Assembly: GCF_019352175.1 (NCBI RefSeq)
Contig: NZ_JACBYI010000008.1
Location: 1-64,000 of the forward strand
Source of the DNA: Paenibacillus sp. S150
Lineage (GTDB): Bacteria > Bacillota > Bacilli > Paenibacillales > Paenibacillaceae
Direction: 5' to 3'
Length of the DNA: 64,000 bases
Under the pieces are notes generated by a model. That model was not told the origin of the DNA, did not search any database, and worked only from the letters and a program-made list of their open reading frames with translations. The translations under genes and the position numbers were made by a program. This document shows, piece by piece, positions 18,514 through 27,692 of this stretch. Numbering within the stretch: the first letter of the stretch is position 1; the number at the start of each line of letters is the position of its first letter.

Positions 18514-19458
18514 CTACAGCAGTTCTCCGGCACGCATAATCAGCTTGTCATCCAGATACACATCCGGCTTCATTACGACAGCATCTATATGCACACCTGC
18601 GGCCACCATTCCGCCGAAGGTATTATTGCTGCCAAACGCCACATGAATCGTCCCGTAGACCTTCTCATCCTCCAGCACCACACCGGTAATTCTCGCCTTG
18701 TTGTTCGTGCCGATTCCGAATTCGCCGAGCAGCCTTCCATCGCCTGCACCCAGCATCTCCAGCAGCCTGTCCCCGGCTTCGCCTTCGGCGGCAGTCAAGC
18801 GGCCTTGCTCGACCGTAAGCACCACCGGACTGCCCAGCGCGCCGATTCCGGCAATGGAGCCATCGACCTTAATGCTTCCGGCAGCCGTTCCTTCCACAGG
18901 CGCGATATAGGCTTCACCGGAAGGGAGATTGCCGGATTCCCCGGGCTTCAGATACAGGCCCGTGCTGAGGATGCCCTCCCGTCCCTGGATCGAGAACGAC
19001 AGGCTTAATCCTTCCTTCTCGATACGGACGGTGCGGCTGCCGGACAAGAGCGCGGCAACCTGCTCCGTCAAGGTCTTCACCTGTCCATAGTCTGCCGTTA
19101 TCGCGCCTTGACTGAACATATCATCGGTCATCCCGGGCATTGTGGCTACGCGCGTACCCGCTGCCGCCGCCTGCTTCCGGGCCGCCGTGTGCGTCATGGA
19201 ATGGGTTGTAATACATACAGCCGCGTCCGACTTGGCCATTGCTTCGGCAATGGCGGCCGGCGGTTCTTCGCCGGACCGGGCCCGTTCCTTCATAATCATC
19301 AGCACCGTCTCGGCGCCAAGCCGTTTGCCTGCCTCATAGACCGATTCCGCAAGCTCGCGCTTATCGTCATCCGCTACTACAACAAGCTGCTCATGGCTGA
19401 CGAGTCCCAGACAGTCCTTCAGGACATTCATACTGATTTCGATCCGTTGTTCACTCAT
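18514..19458 (-). CDS. Aminopeptidase T-like (M29/COG2309) protein
   Basis: A 314-residue protein. The opening VLKDCLGLVSHEQLVVVADDDKRELAESV and the ending FGSNNTFGGMVAAGVHIDAVVMKPDVYLDD resemble the COG2309 group of leucyl aminopeptidases and the related ring-cleaving dioxygenase NicX. The conserved acidic and His residues near the end (EFGIGTNNKA, HVAFGSNNTFGG, HIDAVV) could bind metal. It is shorter than classical M29 peptidases of about 400 residues, so peptidase activity is an inference. It lies 55 nt before the racemase gene and 16 nt after the AroM-like gene. Confidence 0.7.
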   Translation of the reverse strand: MSEQRIEISMNVLKDCLGLVSHEQLVVVADDDKRELAESVYEAGKRLGAETVLMIMKERARSGEEPPAAIAEAMAKSDAAVCITTHSMTHTAARKQAAAAGTRVATMPGMTDDMFSQGAITADYGQVKTLTEQVAALLSGSRTVRIEKEGLSLSFSIQGREGILSTGLYLKPGESGNLPSGEAYIAPVEGTAAGSIKVDGSIAGIGALGSPVVLTVEQGRLTAAEGEAGDRLLEMLGAGDGRLLGEFGIGTNNKARITGVVLEDEKVYGTIHVAFGSNNTFGGMVAAGVHIDAVVMKPDVYLDDKLIMRAGELL

Positions 19459-19474
19459 GCTAGCTTCCTCCTGA

Positions 19475-20143
19475 TTACACCATTTCAGCGATCAGCTTCC
19501 CCATCAGCGCATTGGACAGCACGACAGAGACCCCGGCTGAGGCTGCCCATTGTCTATGCTGCTCCACATAGCCCATACAGTCAAGTACAATCACATCGGC
19601 AGCATCCTTCAGCTTCTCCGCAGCGGCGCGGAATTCCGCTTCCTTCCCGGTGTAGGGAGAGACGGCGGCAAAAGGCAGGGTGATGCCCGGGACGGCAAAC
19701 TTGTCGTTCAGGTTCCGCTCCTGCTCAGGCAAGGGTCCGATCAGCCCCAGGCGGCGCTTGCCGGTTAAGGCCTGCACCACCGGAGGAATGATCCGGTCCG
19801 GTTCAATCAAATGGGCCCGGGCCGTGCGCAGCCCAGGGAATTCGCCGGTGCAGAGCAGGAGAATCGTGGTGATCCCCGCCGCCTCCATGGCATCAATCTT
19901 CCCCTGTAGCACCGGCTTTATCCGCTCTCTGGAGACCACGGCAGCCGAACCGTCGGCCATCCGGGAGGCCAGAACATACTCTCCCGCCCCCGGCGCGTAA
20001 TTTTCCCGGACCTGGGCCGGGGTGAAGCCGTCCAGCACTCCCGACTGGACCAGCTCCGCGCGTCCCTCCAGATATTTTTCGAGAATAGGCGCCACGTCCG
20101 TTCTTGGGGCTTGTCCAATGGTAATCATCCCAATCTGCTTCAA
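19475..20143 (-). CDS. AroM family protein
   Basis: A 222-residue protein of the AroM family, named after an Escherichia coli gene of uncertain role. The amino-terminal signature IGMITIGQAPRTDV is diagnostic. I chose a TTG start at 20143 behind GGAGAG; the frame runs on to 20203 but would then overlap the DUF1177 stop without a ribosome site. Two cysteines in LLLCTGEFPG (Cys98) and VLDCMGYVEQHR (Cys189) are placed like the paired catalytic thiols of Asp/Glu racemases, to which AroM is structurally related. It could therefore be a second isomerase or lyase acting with the downstream racemase. Confidence 0.8.
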   Translation of the reverse strand: MKQIGMITIGQAPRTDVAPILEKYLEGRAELVQSGVLDGFTPAQVRENYAPGAGEYVLASRMADGSAAVVSRERIKPVLQGKIDAMEAAGITTILLLCTGEFPGLRTARAHLIEPDRIIPPVVQALTGKRRLGLIGPLPEQERNLNDKFAVPGITLPFAAVSPYTGKEAEFRAAAEKLKDAADVIVLDCMGYVEQHRQWAASAGVSVVLSNALMGKLIAEMV

Positions 20144-20202
20144 CCTTGCCCTCTCCTCCCTCCCCGGTTCCGTCCCATGGCTAAGAATCGCCGCGCACCA
20201 CA

Positions 20203-21153
20203 TCAGGCTGAAGGAACCGCCGGTTTGCCGGAGGTCTGCAATACCTTCATTGAGCCGTACAGCTCCGTAATGCGCGTGAATTCGGCTGTATTATAGAACG
20301 AGCACAGACCCTGGCTGAATTCCTTGGCCGTCTCGATGGCAAAGCGGACGGCCGAGGCGATATCAACCTCATGGCTGGCGCCCGTTCCGCAGCCGGGAAC
20401 CATCGACTGGGCAGTAATCGCCAGGCCGACAACCGGGGCATCCGTTGCCACTGCCGGCTGGAGAATCGAGTTAATATGGTAGAGATCATTGCCATATGGA
20501 GTAATATCCTGGGTCGTAACCGGGAAAGTAACCGGCAGCTGCCCGGTCGTCATTTCCAGAAGACGCAGCAGGTCCTCGCTCACCCGCAGAATGTAGCCTT
20601 CCTTGACGGTAGGCGAGATGGCAATCCCCTTGTGATTGATTACGCGGTTGCCTTTGGTGGTATCAATGGACAGAACCGCTTCCATCTCCGGCAGCACCTC
20701 GTGCTCGTTCATCTGCAGAATATCGACCGGAGAGTCCATGAAATCCACCGGCTCATGCGGCAGGGTCGGCGCATCCGGGCATATATGGGTGGTGACCAGC
20801 ACATCGCCCTTCAGAATATCTCCCTTAGACTGCATATCTGCCAGCTTCAGAGCTGAAGCCACGGCAGCTACTGCTCCGTCCGCGTCAGAGACAATGCCGA
20901 TCCGTCCGGGACGCGCCCCGATACCGCCCAGTCTGCCCACAATGCCGAACGTTGGCGCACTGCCGCCCGCCGCTTTGCCATCACTGCCGGGGATTGCGAT
21001 TTTCACGAATTCTGTGCTCCCTTTATCCCCTTCAACCTTCCTCACTTCTACCTTAACCGCCGGATATGACGCGAATAGCTGCCTGATCTGTTCACCGTTC
21101 ACATAAGCGCTGTCCATAGTATTCAATACTGTCATCGTCTGATGAAGTGCCAT
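20203..21153 (-). CDS. DUF1177 family protein
   Basis: A 316-residue protein of a family with no assigned function (DUF1177). It opens TVLNTMDSAYVNGEQIRQLF and has GIVGRLGGIGARPGRIGIVSDADGA, VLVTTHICPDAP and DFMDSPVDI. The Asp/His-rich motifs suggest a metallo-enzyme, possibly peptidase-like, but that is only an inference. It is the first gene of the operon DUF1177-AroM-M29-racemase. Association with AroM and peptide transport appears in my memory of related genomes, but I cannot verify it here. Confidence 0.78.
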   Translation of the reverse strand: MALHQTMTVLNTMDSAYVNGEQIRQLFASYPAVKVEVRKVEGDKGSTEFVKIAIPGSDGKAAGGSAPTFGIVGRLGGIGARPGRIGIVSDADGAVAAVASALKLADMQSKGDILKGDVLVTTHICPDAPTLPHEPVDFMDSPVDILQMNEHEVLPEMEAVLSIDTTKGNRVINHKGIAISPTVKEGYILRVSEDLLRLLEMTTGQLPVTFPVTTQDITPYGNDLYHINSILQPAVATDAPVVGLAITAQSMVPGCGTGASHEVDIASAVRFAIETAKEFSQGLCSFYNTAEFTRITELYGSMKVLQTSGKPAVPSA

Positions 21154-21641
21154 TCAAATTCCTCCCCGGATGTGCTTCTCTCAATCTGTTAGAGTTATAC
21201 TATCTTAAATTCCAAATGCTCCACAATGTGCCGCCCTGCCAAAACTGCTGTGCTTTTCTTGTCCTTTGCAGATAAACCTTACGTCCGGCGTATGCTCTTC
21301 CCTGGACAATCTTATATGGAGGCTGCCGGGCCAAACGGTTCGGAAACAGCTCGGAAGGAGGCCAATGGCAGACCAATAGGCTGGCCGCAAACAGTTCAAT
21401 TAAACGGTCAATAAACAGGGCACAAACAAGGTATAATGGGTAACAGGGCTGGGAATTGAGACTGGAACTGACATTTCAGGTTAGATGTTCAGTGTTGACC
21501 GCCGAGATCCAATCTGCTGCAGAAAGTACAATCATGCCAGGAATTATTTTGCGGCTGCAGAGAAAGAGACTTAGCGCTGTAAAGCCCGGTTTCGGATTGA
21601 AGTTCAACTTCTCCGGCCCCAAAGAAACAGGAGGACATCAC

Positions 21642-22679
21642 ATGCCGAACAAACAGCTGTTTGCAACAATGGACTCGGAGGCCAAGGCAGCCGCATTCTC
21701 GGGAACCTTTCTGGTAAAAAGCACTTCCCTTATTGCGGCCTCCGGCGCATACGGATATGCCGACAAAGCCGGAGAAAGACTGAACCGTCCGGACACGCGA
21801 TTCGGAATCGCCTCCGGCTGCAAGCTGTTCACAGCAATTGCCGTCTGCCAGCTGGCGGAGCAGGGCAAGCTTGCGCTGGACAGCAAAGTCATGGATATTT
21901 TGGAGCGGACGGCCTTCCCTCATTTCAGTCCTGACTTTACCGTGCATCAGCTGCTGACCCACAGCTCGGGGATTCCGGATTATTTTGATGAAGATACGAT
22001 GGAGGATATCGCCGAGCTGTGGACAACCATGCCCATGTATCTGCTCAGACGGCTTGAGGATTTCCTGCCGATGTTCCGTGAGCTGCCGATGACATTCGCA
22101 CCGGGCACCAGATTCCATTACAACAATGCCGGATACATTCTGCTCGGACTGCTCGTGGAGAAGCTGAGCGGGATAACCTTTACGGATTATGTGGAGGAAA
22201 GTATCTTCGGAGCATGCGGAATGAAGGATTCGGGATACTTTGCACTGGATGCGCTCCCCGGCAATACGGCTCAGGGCTACATTGTAAAAGAGGATGGCGC
22301 CTGGACCGCCAATATCTACTCCATCCCGGTAAAAGGAGGCGCTGACGGCGGCGCGTTCGTGACCGCTCCCGATATGCTGCTGCTCTGGGAGGGTCTGCTC
22401 CGGCATAAGCTGCTGGGTCCGGAAATGACTGCCCTGCTGCTTACGCCGCATGTGCATAAGGATGAGGAGGAATATTACGGCTATGGGGTATGGATTACGA
22501 AGCGCGGCGGCGAGGTCTATAAATACCATGTAATGGGCTACGATCCCGGCGTATCCTTCCACTCCGCCTACTATCCCGCCAGCGGAACCGCTGCCGCTGT
22601 GCTCTGCAACCAGAGCCGGGGCGCTTACCGGATGAGCCGGATCATAGAGGAGTGCTTGGACCCTCAGGCGGATGCTTGA
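21642..22679 (+). CDS. Serine hydrolase (beta-lactamase / class C PBP-like)
   Basis: A 345-residue cytoplasmic-looking serine hydrolase without a signal peptide. The catalytic motifs are SGCK at 58-61 and YNN at 160-162, with a later GADGGAFVTAPDM region and HVMGYDPGVSFHS as the third motif. The family includes esterases, D-aminopeptidases and beta-lactamase-like proteins. The ATG at 21642 is preceded by AGGAGG at ideal spacing; the open frame upstream to 21456 lacks a ribosome site and reads as non-coding. It is a lone plus-strand gene between two minus-strand units. Confidence 0.85.
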   Translation: MPNKQLFATMDSEAKAAAFSGTFLVKSTSLIAASGAYGYADKAGERLNRPDTRFGIASGCKLFTAIAVCQLAEQGKLALDSKVMDILERTAFPHFSPDFTVHQLLTHSSGIPDYFDEDTMEDIAELWTTMPMYLLRRLEDFLPMFRELPMTFAPGTRFHYNNAGYILLGLLVEKLSGITFTDYVEESIFGACGMKDSGYFALDALPGNTAQGYIVKEDGAWTANIYSIPVKGGADGGAFVTAPDMLLLWEGLLRHKLLGPEMTALLLTPHVHKDEEEYYGYGVWITKRGGEVYKYHVMGYDPGVSFHSAYYPASGTAAAVLCNQSRGAYRMSRIIEECLDPQADA

Positions 22680-22867
22680 AGCGGGAAGCTCCAGCTTGAC
22701 CCCTGACCCGGGGCAAACAAGGTATAATTGCCCGCTCTACCCTCGATCTATCCAAGACTCAGCAACCGGAAAATGCACTAATTCCACTGCTCTCCCCTGC
22801 CCCCGGTAACGATTTCGGTTAACCCCCCCGCCTTGCCGCCAATATGAGAGCTGGCTGACCATTGCGG

Positions 22868-23602
22868 TTATACGGTCAGACGTTCAATCAGATTAACGGG
22901 AATCTGCTCTTGACAGCAGCTTCCGCTAACGGCTTGAAGGAACAGCTTCCTGCCGATCTCCGCCAATGGAATTTCAAAAGTGGTGATATTCAGGATTTTG
23001 GCGATGGGCTGGTTATCAAATCCGACGATCGCAAGCTTGCCCGGCACCTCAAGCTTCTGTTCTTGGCAACAGGTCAGAATTCCTGCCGCCACTTGATCGC
23101 CCGTAACCAGGAGTGAAAACGGTTCATCCGAGTTTTTCAAAAAATCCCTGTAAGCCGCATCTCTTTGTCTGCTGCTGGCACCTGATTTTCTTGCCAGGCG
23201 GCGTACTCCTCCACGATTTCCCAGCCGCTGCTTTTAGAACAGATAATCAGAGCATCTATTTGTTTGACCGCAGCATCATTAAAGCCTCCAGCTCCCGTTT
23301 TTCCTCATAATTGGTTTGGATGAGCACCAGCTTGTAATTATCCTTCAAAGCCTCGCCGGCTATTCCTTCGGCTACAAGCCCGAAATAAGGCCGTTTGATG
23401 GACGGAACTACGACACCTATGAGGTTGGTTTTGCCTTTGCTTAAATGAACGGCGTTGATGTTCCGCTCATAGTTGGTCAGCTCCATTGCCCGTATCACAG
23501 CCTCTTTTTTTCCTCGCTTACATAAGGATGCGCATTAATTACACGGGACACCGTGGTGACCGACACTCCGGCCAGCTTAGCTATATCTTTAATATTTGCC
23601 AT
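22868..23602 (-). pseudogene. Decayed LacI family transcriptional repressor
   Basis: The start (ATG at 23602 behind GGAGG) gives the LacI helix-turn-helix [20 protein letters not shown], then [13 protein letters not shown] missing A in an A-run near 23513 shifts the frame. Restoring it joins to [20 protein letters not shown] and the first ligand lobe. A second shift lies near 23270 (LRSNK-stop; the neighbouring frame continues QIDALIICSKSSGWEIVEEY). About a hundred central residues are then absent before the carboxy part FLKNSDEPFSLLVTGDQVAA and AIVGFDNQPIAKILNITTFE. Two frameshifts and an internal deletion make it non-functional. Confidence 0.9.
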
Positions 23603-23788
23603 AACGGGCTCCTCCCTCCCCGGATCCAGTTCAAAGTTTCTTTTGTATAGCAGTTACAGCTCCTGCAGGAAAAGAACCCTTGACCTGAAAAGCGTTTCAT
23701 GAATTATGTTAGTGCTGCAAGCCCCTCAGTAAAGTGTCTCGGCCCATTCATTGCAGCTTGACAATTCATTATGAAAAGGAGAATGAAC

Positions 23789-24427
23789 ATGATAAAATGC
23801 CTCATTTTTGATCTTGACGGTACGATTGGGAACACCTTGCCTCTTTGTATTGCCGCTTTCAAAAAATCAATTGAACCCCTGGCCGGCAGAGCGCTGAGCG
23901 ATCAGGAAATTATCGATACCTTCGGCCCTTCCGAGGAAGGAACCGTCCAGGCTTTGATCCCCGCGCATTACGAACAGGGGGTTGCGGATTATTTACAGCA
24001 TTATAATGACCTGCATGAAATGTGCGCTGCGCCATTCGAGGGAATTGTAGAGTTGTTTGATTACCTAAAAGACAGAAATGTGCGCCTGGCTTTGGTTACG
24101 GGGAAGGGTGAGCAAAGTACAGAAATTACTCTGGATATTTTTGGAATACGCTCCTATTTTGATGTGATTGAAACCGGCTCTCCGCTGGGACCAAGAAAAG
24201 TGCAGGGGATCAAAAACGTGCTGAAGCAGCTTGGAGCCGCGCCCGAAGAAAGCCTGTATGTAGGAGATGCCCCAAGCGATATTGAGGCATCGCGCGCAGC
24301 CGGAGTAGCCGTTGTCTCTGCAGCGTGGGCGGAAACTGCCGATACGGAACAGCTGTTGCCCCTGCAGCCCGACAGGCTGTTTACGACGATCCAGGAATTC
24401 AAACAATACATTCAGCAGGCTGTTTAA
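23789..24427 (+). CDS. HAD superfamily hydrolase, phosphoglycolate phosphatase-like
   Basis: A 212-residue haloacid-dehalogenase phosphatase. Motif I is IFDLDGTIGNTL (nucleophile Asp8, acid/base Asp10), motif II LVTGKG, and motif IV YVGDAPSDIEASRAAG. The helical cap of the Gph/PpaX type lies between. I chose the ATG at 23789, 7 nt after AAGGAG; two earlier in-frame ATGs are too close to that site. It is transcribed away from the dead LacI gene and may once have been its neighbour target, but this is a guess. Confidence 0.88.
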   Translation: MIKCLIFDLDGTIGNTLPLCIAAFKKSIEPLAGRALSDQEIIDTFGPSEEGTVQALIPAHYEQGVADYLQHYNDLHEMCAAPFEGIVELFDYLKDRNVRLALVTGKGEQSTEITLDIFGIRSYFDVIETGSPLGPRKVQGIKNVLKQLGAAPEESLYVGDAPSDIEASRAAGVAVVSAAWAETADTEQLLPLQPDRLFTTIQEFKQYIQQAV

Positions 24428-24445
24428 TAACCCGCAGGCAGCCCC

Positions 24446-24476
24446 AAAAAACCGCAGGGAACATGCTCCCTGCGGT
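24446..24476 (-). terminator. Terminator of the nucleoside salvage operon
   Basis: Stem ACCGCAGGGA/TCCCTGCGGT with an ACATGC loop. On the minus strand it is followed by a run of six T residues just beyond the pdp stop. It also faces the end of the plus-strand HAD gene, so it may serve both. Confidence 0.78.
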
Positions 24477-24510
24477 TGGACACACCTGCGATATGGAGTT
24501 CTCTCCCGGA

Positions 24511-25842
24511 CTAATACCGCTTGACCCCATCCCTGGTCACCAGGGCGAACACCAGCGGCTGCGGCGGAACCGGCTCGGCGGAGATCAGGTAGGCTTCCAG
24601 CACCTTGGCTTCGGCTTCCCGCACCTTGCCCGCTCCGGCATCGTTCACATGCAGCACGGCGAGCGTCTCGCCTGCGGCTACAGCGTCGCCGACTTTTTTG
24701 GACAGCTGAATGCCGACAGCCAGATCAATGACCGATTCCTTCGTCTCGCGTCCGGCCCCGAGCAGCATGGCGGCAATGCCAATTTCCCCGGCCTGGATGC
24801 TCTCCACATAACCGGCGGTTACCGCCTTCACTTCGATCAAGGTCCGTGCTGCCGGCAACGTATCAGGCGACTCTACCTGAGCAACGTCTCCGCCCTGCGC
24901 CCCGACCATTTGCTTGAACTTGGCCAGAGCGCTGCCGTCCTCAATGCGGGACTTCAGAATCGAGCGCGCTTCGGCTTCATCCTTCGCCTTGCCGCCGAGA
25001 ATCAGCATCTGGCTGCCCAGAATCAGGCAGACCTCCTCCAGATCCTCCGGACCGTGGCCCCTAAGCGTTGCGATGCCCTCCTTGATTTCCAGGGCGTTGC
25101 CGATGCCGTACCCTAACGGCTGGTCCATGTCGCTGATGACCGCAACCGTATTGCGGCCAAGATGCGTGCCGATATCGACCATGGCCCGGGCCAGGGCGAT
25201 GGAATCATCCAGCGTTTTCATGAACGCGCCGCTGCCGGTTTTGACATCAAGCACGATGGCATCGGCGCCCGCGGCGATCTTTTTGCTCATGACGGAGCTG
25301 GCGATCAGCGGAATGGATTCTACGGTCGCGGTCACATCCCGCAGGGCATACAGCTTCTTGTCCGCTGGCGTAATGTTGCCGGACTGGCCGATCACAGCCG
25401 CGCCGATTTCACCGACCTGGGTGAAGAACCGTTCCCGGCCCATCTCCACGGAGAAGCCGCTGATCGACTCCAGCTTGTCGAGCGTGCCTCCGGTATGCCC
25501 CAGGCCGCGGCCTGACATCTTGGCAACCGGCACGCCCGCAGAGGCTACCAAAGGCGCGAGGACAACCGTAGTTTTGTCGCCCACACCTCCGGTGGAATGC
25601 TTGTCCACCTTAATGCCCGCAATCGGGCTAAGGTCGACCTGATCGCCGGACATGGCCATCTCCAGGGTAAGATCACCGGTTTCCCGCGCGTTCATCCCCT
25701 GGAAATAGACAGCCATCGCCCAGGCGGAAATCTGATAATCCGGAATTTCGCCCCTGCTGTAGCCCTGGATCAGGTAGGCTATTTCTTCACGGCTCAGCTC
25801 CCCGCCGTCTCTTTTCTTCTGAATCAGATCCACTGCCCGCAT
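24511..25842 (-). CDS. pdp: Pyrimidine-nucleoside phosphorylase
   Basis: A 443-residue enzyme that splits uridine, thymidine and deoxyuridine with phosphate. The opening [20 protein letters not shown] is characteristic. The phosphate and nucleoside site [20 protein letters not shown] and [20 protein letters not shown] are conserved, as is [13 protein letters not shown]. Its ATG overlaps the upstream purine phosphorylase stop by one base (TAATG), so the two are coupled. It ends the drm-punA-punA2-pdp salvage group. Confidence 0.96.
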   Translation of the reverse strand: MRAVDLIQKKRDGGELSREEIAYLIQGYSRGEIPDYQISAWAMAVYFQGMNARETGDLTLEMAMSGDQVDLSPIAGIKVDKHSTGGVGDKTTVVLAPLVASAGVPVAKMSGRGLGHTGGTLDKLESISGFSVEMGRERFFTQVGEIGAAVIGQSGNITPADKKLYALRDVTATVESIPLIASSVMSKKIAAGADAIVLDVKTGSGAFMKTLDDSIALARAMVDIGTHLGRNTVAVISDMDQPLGYGIGNALEIKEGIATLRGHGPEDLEEVCLILGSQMLILGGKAKDEAEARSILKSRIEDGSALAKFKQMVGAQGGDVAQVESPDTLPAARTLIEVKAVTAGYVESIQAGEIGIAAMLLGAGRETKESVIDLAVGIQLSKKVGDAVAAGETLAVLHVNDAGAGKVREAEAKVLEAYLISAEPVPPQPLVFALVTRDGVKRY

Positions 25843-26705
25843 TACGCCTGCACCTCACGCACAAAAGCGCGCACCAGGCCGATAAATTTCGGCTTCGTCA
25901 GATTCGCCACCTTCACCACCTGCTCATGCGTCAGCGGCTCCAGCTCTTCGCCAATCGCCATATCGGTAATGCAGGTAATGCCGAGCACGCGCAGCCTGCT
26001 GTGGCTGGCAACGATCACTTCCGGCACGGTGGACATGCCGACGGCATCCCCGCCGAGAAGGGCGAGCATTTTCAGCTCAGCCGGTGTTTCGTAGGTCGGG
26101 CCGCTGATGCCGGCGTAGACGCCTTCCTGCAGCACCAGCGCTGCGCCGTCCGCACCTTTGACTTCAGCGGACAGCTTTTTCGCCAAGGCAATATATTCAG
26201 GATCATACGCACGGGACATATCCGGGAAACGCACACCCAGCTCCGGATCATTCGGTCCGATCAGCGGGTTGTCGCCGGTCATGTTCAGGTGGTCGGTAAT
26301 CAGCATCAGGTCTCCGGCTTTGAACGAGCGGTTCATGCCGCCGCCCGCATTCGTAATCACCAGCGTACCCACGCCCAGCTTGGCCAGCACATACACCGGC
26401 AGCACAACCTTGCGCATCGCATAGCCTTCATAGTAGTGGAAGCGGCCCTGCATAATAATAACGTCCTTGCCTTCCAGCTTTCCGATTACGAACCGTCCGG
26501 CATGGCCCTCCACCGTCGAACGCGGGAAATGCGGGATTTCCTCGTAAGGCAAGTACACCGCATCTTCAATCTGATCGCCCAGATCGCCAAGACCCGAACC
26601 CAGAATCAGCCCGATGCCCGGGGAGTAGGCTCCCAGCTTGGATTTAATATATTCAGCCGCTTCTTTGACCTGCATGCCGTAAGGGGTATTTGCGTGTTGT
26701 GTCAT
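25842..26705 (-). CDS. Purine-nucleoside phosphorylase (second copy)
   Basis: A 287-residue trimeric-type purine nucleoside phosphorylase. Motifs: [18 protein letters not shown], the phosphate-loop His region [36 protein letters not shown], and the base-binding TYETPAEL with [15 protein letters not shown] at 26705 behind GGGAGG is preferred over an adjacent TTG. It is about 270 residues alignable to the upstream gene, so this is a tandem duplicate with divergence. GGGMN here replaces AGGVN of the other copy. The two may differ in substrate, for example inosine/guanosine against another purine nucleoside. Confidence 0.94.
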   Translation of the reverse strand: MTQHANTPYGMQVKEAAEYIKSKLGAYSPGIGLILGSGLGDLGDQIEDAVYLPYEEIPHFPRSTVEGHAGRFVIGKLEGKDVIIMQGRFHYYEGYAMRKVVLPVYVLAKLGVGTLVITNAGGGMNRSFKAGDLMLITDHLNMTGDNPLIGPNDPELGVRFPDMSRAYDPEYIALAKKLSAEVKGADGAALVLQEGVYAGISGPTYETPAELKMLALLGGDAVGMSTVPEVIVASHSRLRVLGITCITDMAIGEELEPLTHEQVVKVANLTKPKFIGLVRAFVREVQA

Positions 26706-26772
26706 CAATAAATCCTCCCGGATATCAATTGTGTAAAGTTAAAAGGTACTTCATCGCAGCGCTGGGCTTATC

Positions 26773-27597
26773 CTACATCTTCGGAATAAACGCCAGCACC
26801 AGCTTCAAAAAGCTCTCCCGCACACGGTCCGCCGTCTCCATAACCTCCGCATGGTTCAGCGGCTGATCCAGAATACCGGCTGCCATATTGGTGATGCAGG
26901 ATACGCCCAGCACTTCAATGCCGGCATGGCGGGCAACAATCGTCTCCGAAACGGTAGACATCCCTACGGCATCCGCACCCTGCCGGCGCAGCATGACGAT
27001 TTCAGCCGGTGTTTCGTAGTTGGGTCCAAGCAGTCCGGCGTATACGCCTTCCTTGAATTCAAAGCCCTGCGCCGCCGCAGCCTCCTTGGCCACTGCTATC
27101 AGGCGGGGACTGTAGGCTGTGGACATATCCGGGAAGCGCACACCCAGAGCGTTGTCATTGGGTCCGGTCAGCGGATTGCGTCCGGTCAGGTTCAGATGGT
27201 CGGTGATCAGCATCAGATCTCCGGGCCTGAAGCCTATGTTCACACCTCCGGCGGCATTGGTGACAAGCAGGCTGGCTACCCCCAGCTCCTTCATCACGCG
27301 TACCGGAAAAGCCGTTGTTTCCGGGCCATAGCCTTCATACATATGAAAGCGGCCCTTCATCATGACCACACGGCGTCCCTCGATGATGCCGATCAGCAGT
27401 TCTCCCTCATGCCCTTCTACCGTAGACACCGGAAAATGCGGAATTTCGTTATAAGGTATAATCACTTCATCTGTGATCAGATCCGCCAGCACGCCAAGGC
27501 CGGAGCCGAGAATCAGGCCGATCTCCGGGGAGACCGGACATTTGTCTTTGATATAAATTGCCGCTTCCTGAATGTTGCTCTGGGTCACTGCATTCAT
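26773..27597 (-). CDS. punA: Purine-nucleoside phosphorylase (punA/pupG type)
   Basis: A 274-residue phosphorylase of inosine and guanosine. It has [66 protein letters not shown] and NYETPAEIVMLRRQGADAVG with MSTVSETIVARHAG. It lies 95 nt after drm, as in Bacillus drm-pupG, so it is probably the ancestral copy. Ribosome site TAGGAGGAAA precedes its ATG. Confidence 0.95.
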   Translation of the reverse strand: MNAVTQSNIQEAAIYIKDKCPVSPEIGLILGSGLGVLADLITDEVIIPYNEIPHFPVSTVEGHEGELLIGIIEGRRVVMMKGRFHMYEGYGPETTAFPVRVMKELGVASLLVTNAAGGVNIGFRPGDLMLITDHLNLTGRNPLTGPNDNALGVRFPDMSTAYSPRLIAVAKEAAAAQGFEFKEGVYAGLLGPNYETPAEIVMLRRQGADAVGMSTVSETIVARHAGIEVLGVSCITNMAAGILDQPLNHAEVMETADRVRESFLKLVLAFIPKM

Positions 27598-27692
27598 GGA
27601 TGTATTTCCTCCTAAAGAGTTTGGTAGGGTTTCTTGATTAGAACAGCACCGTACAAACTCACAGCGTAAGCATGTACTTGGTTTTACTTGGA

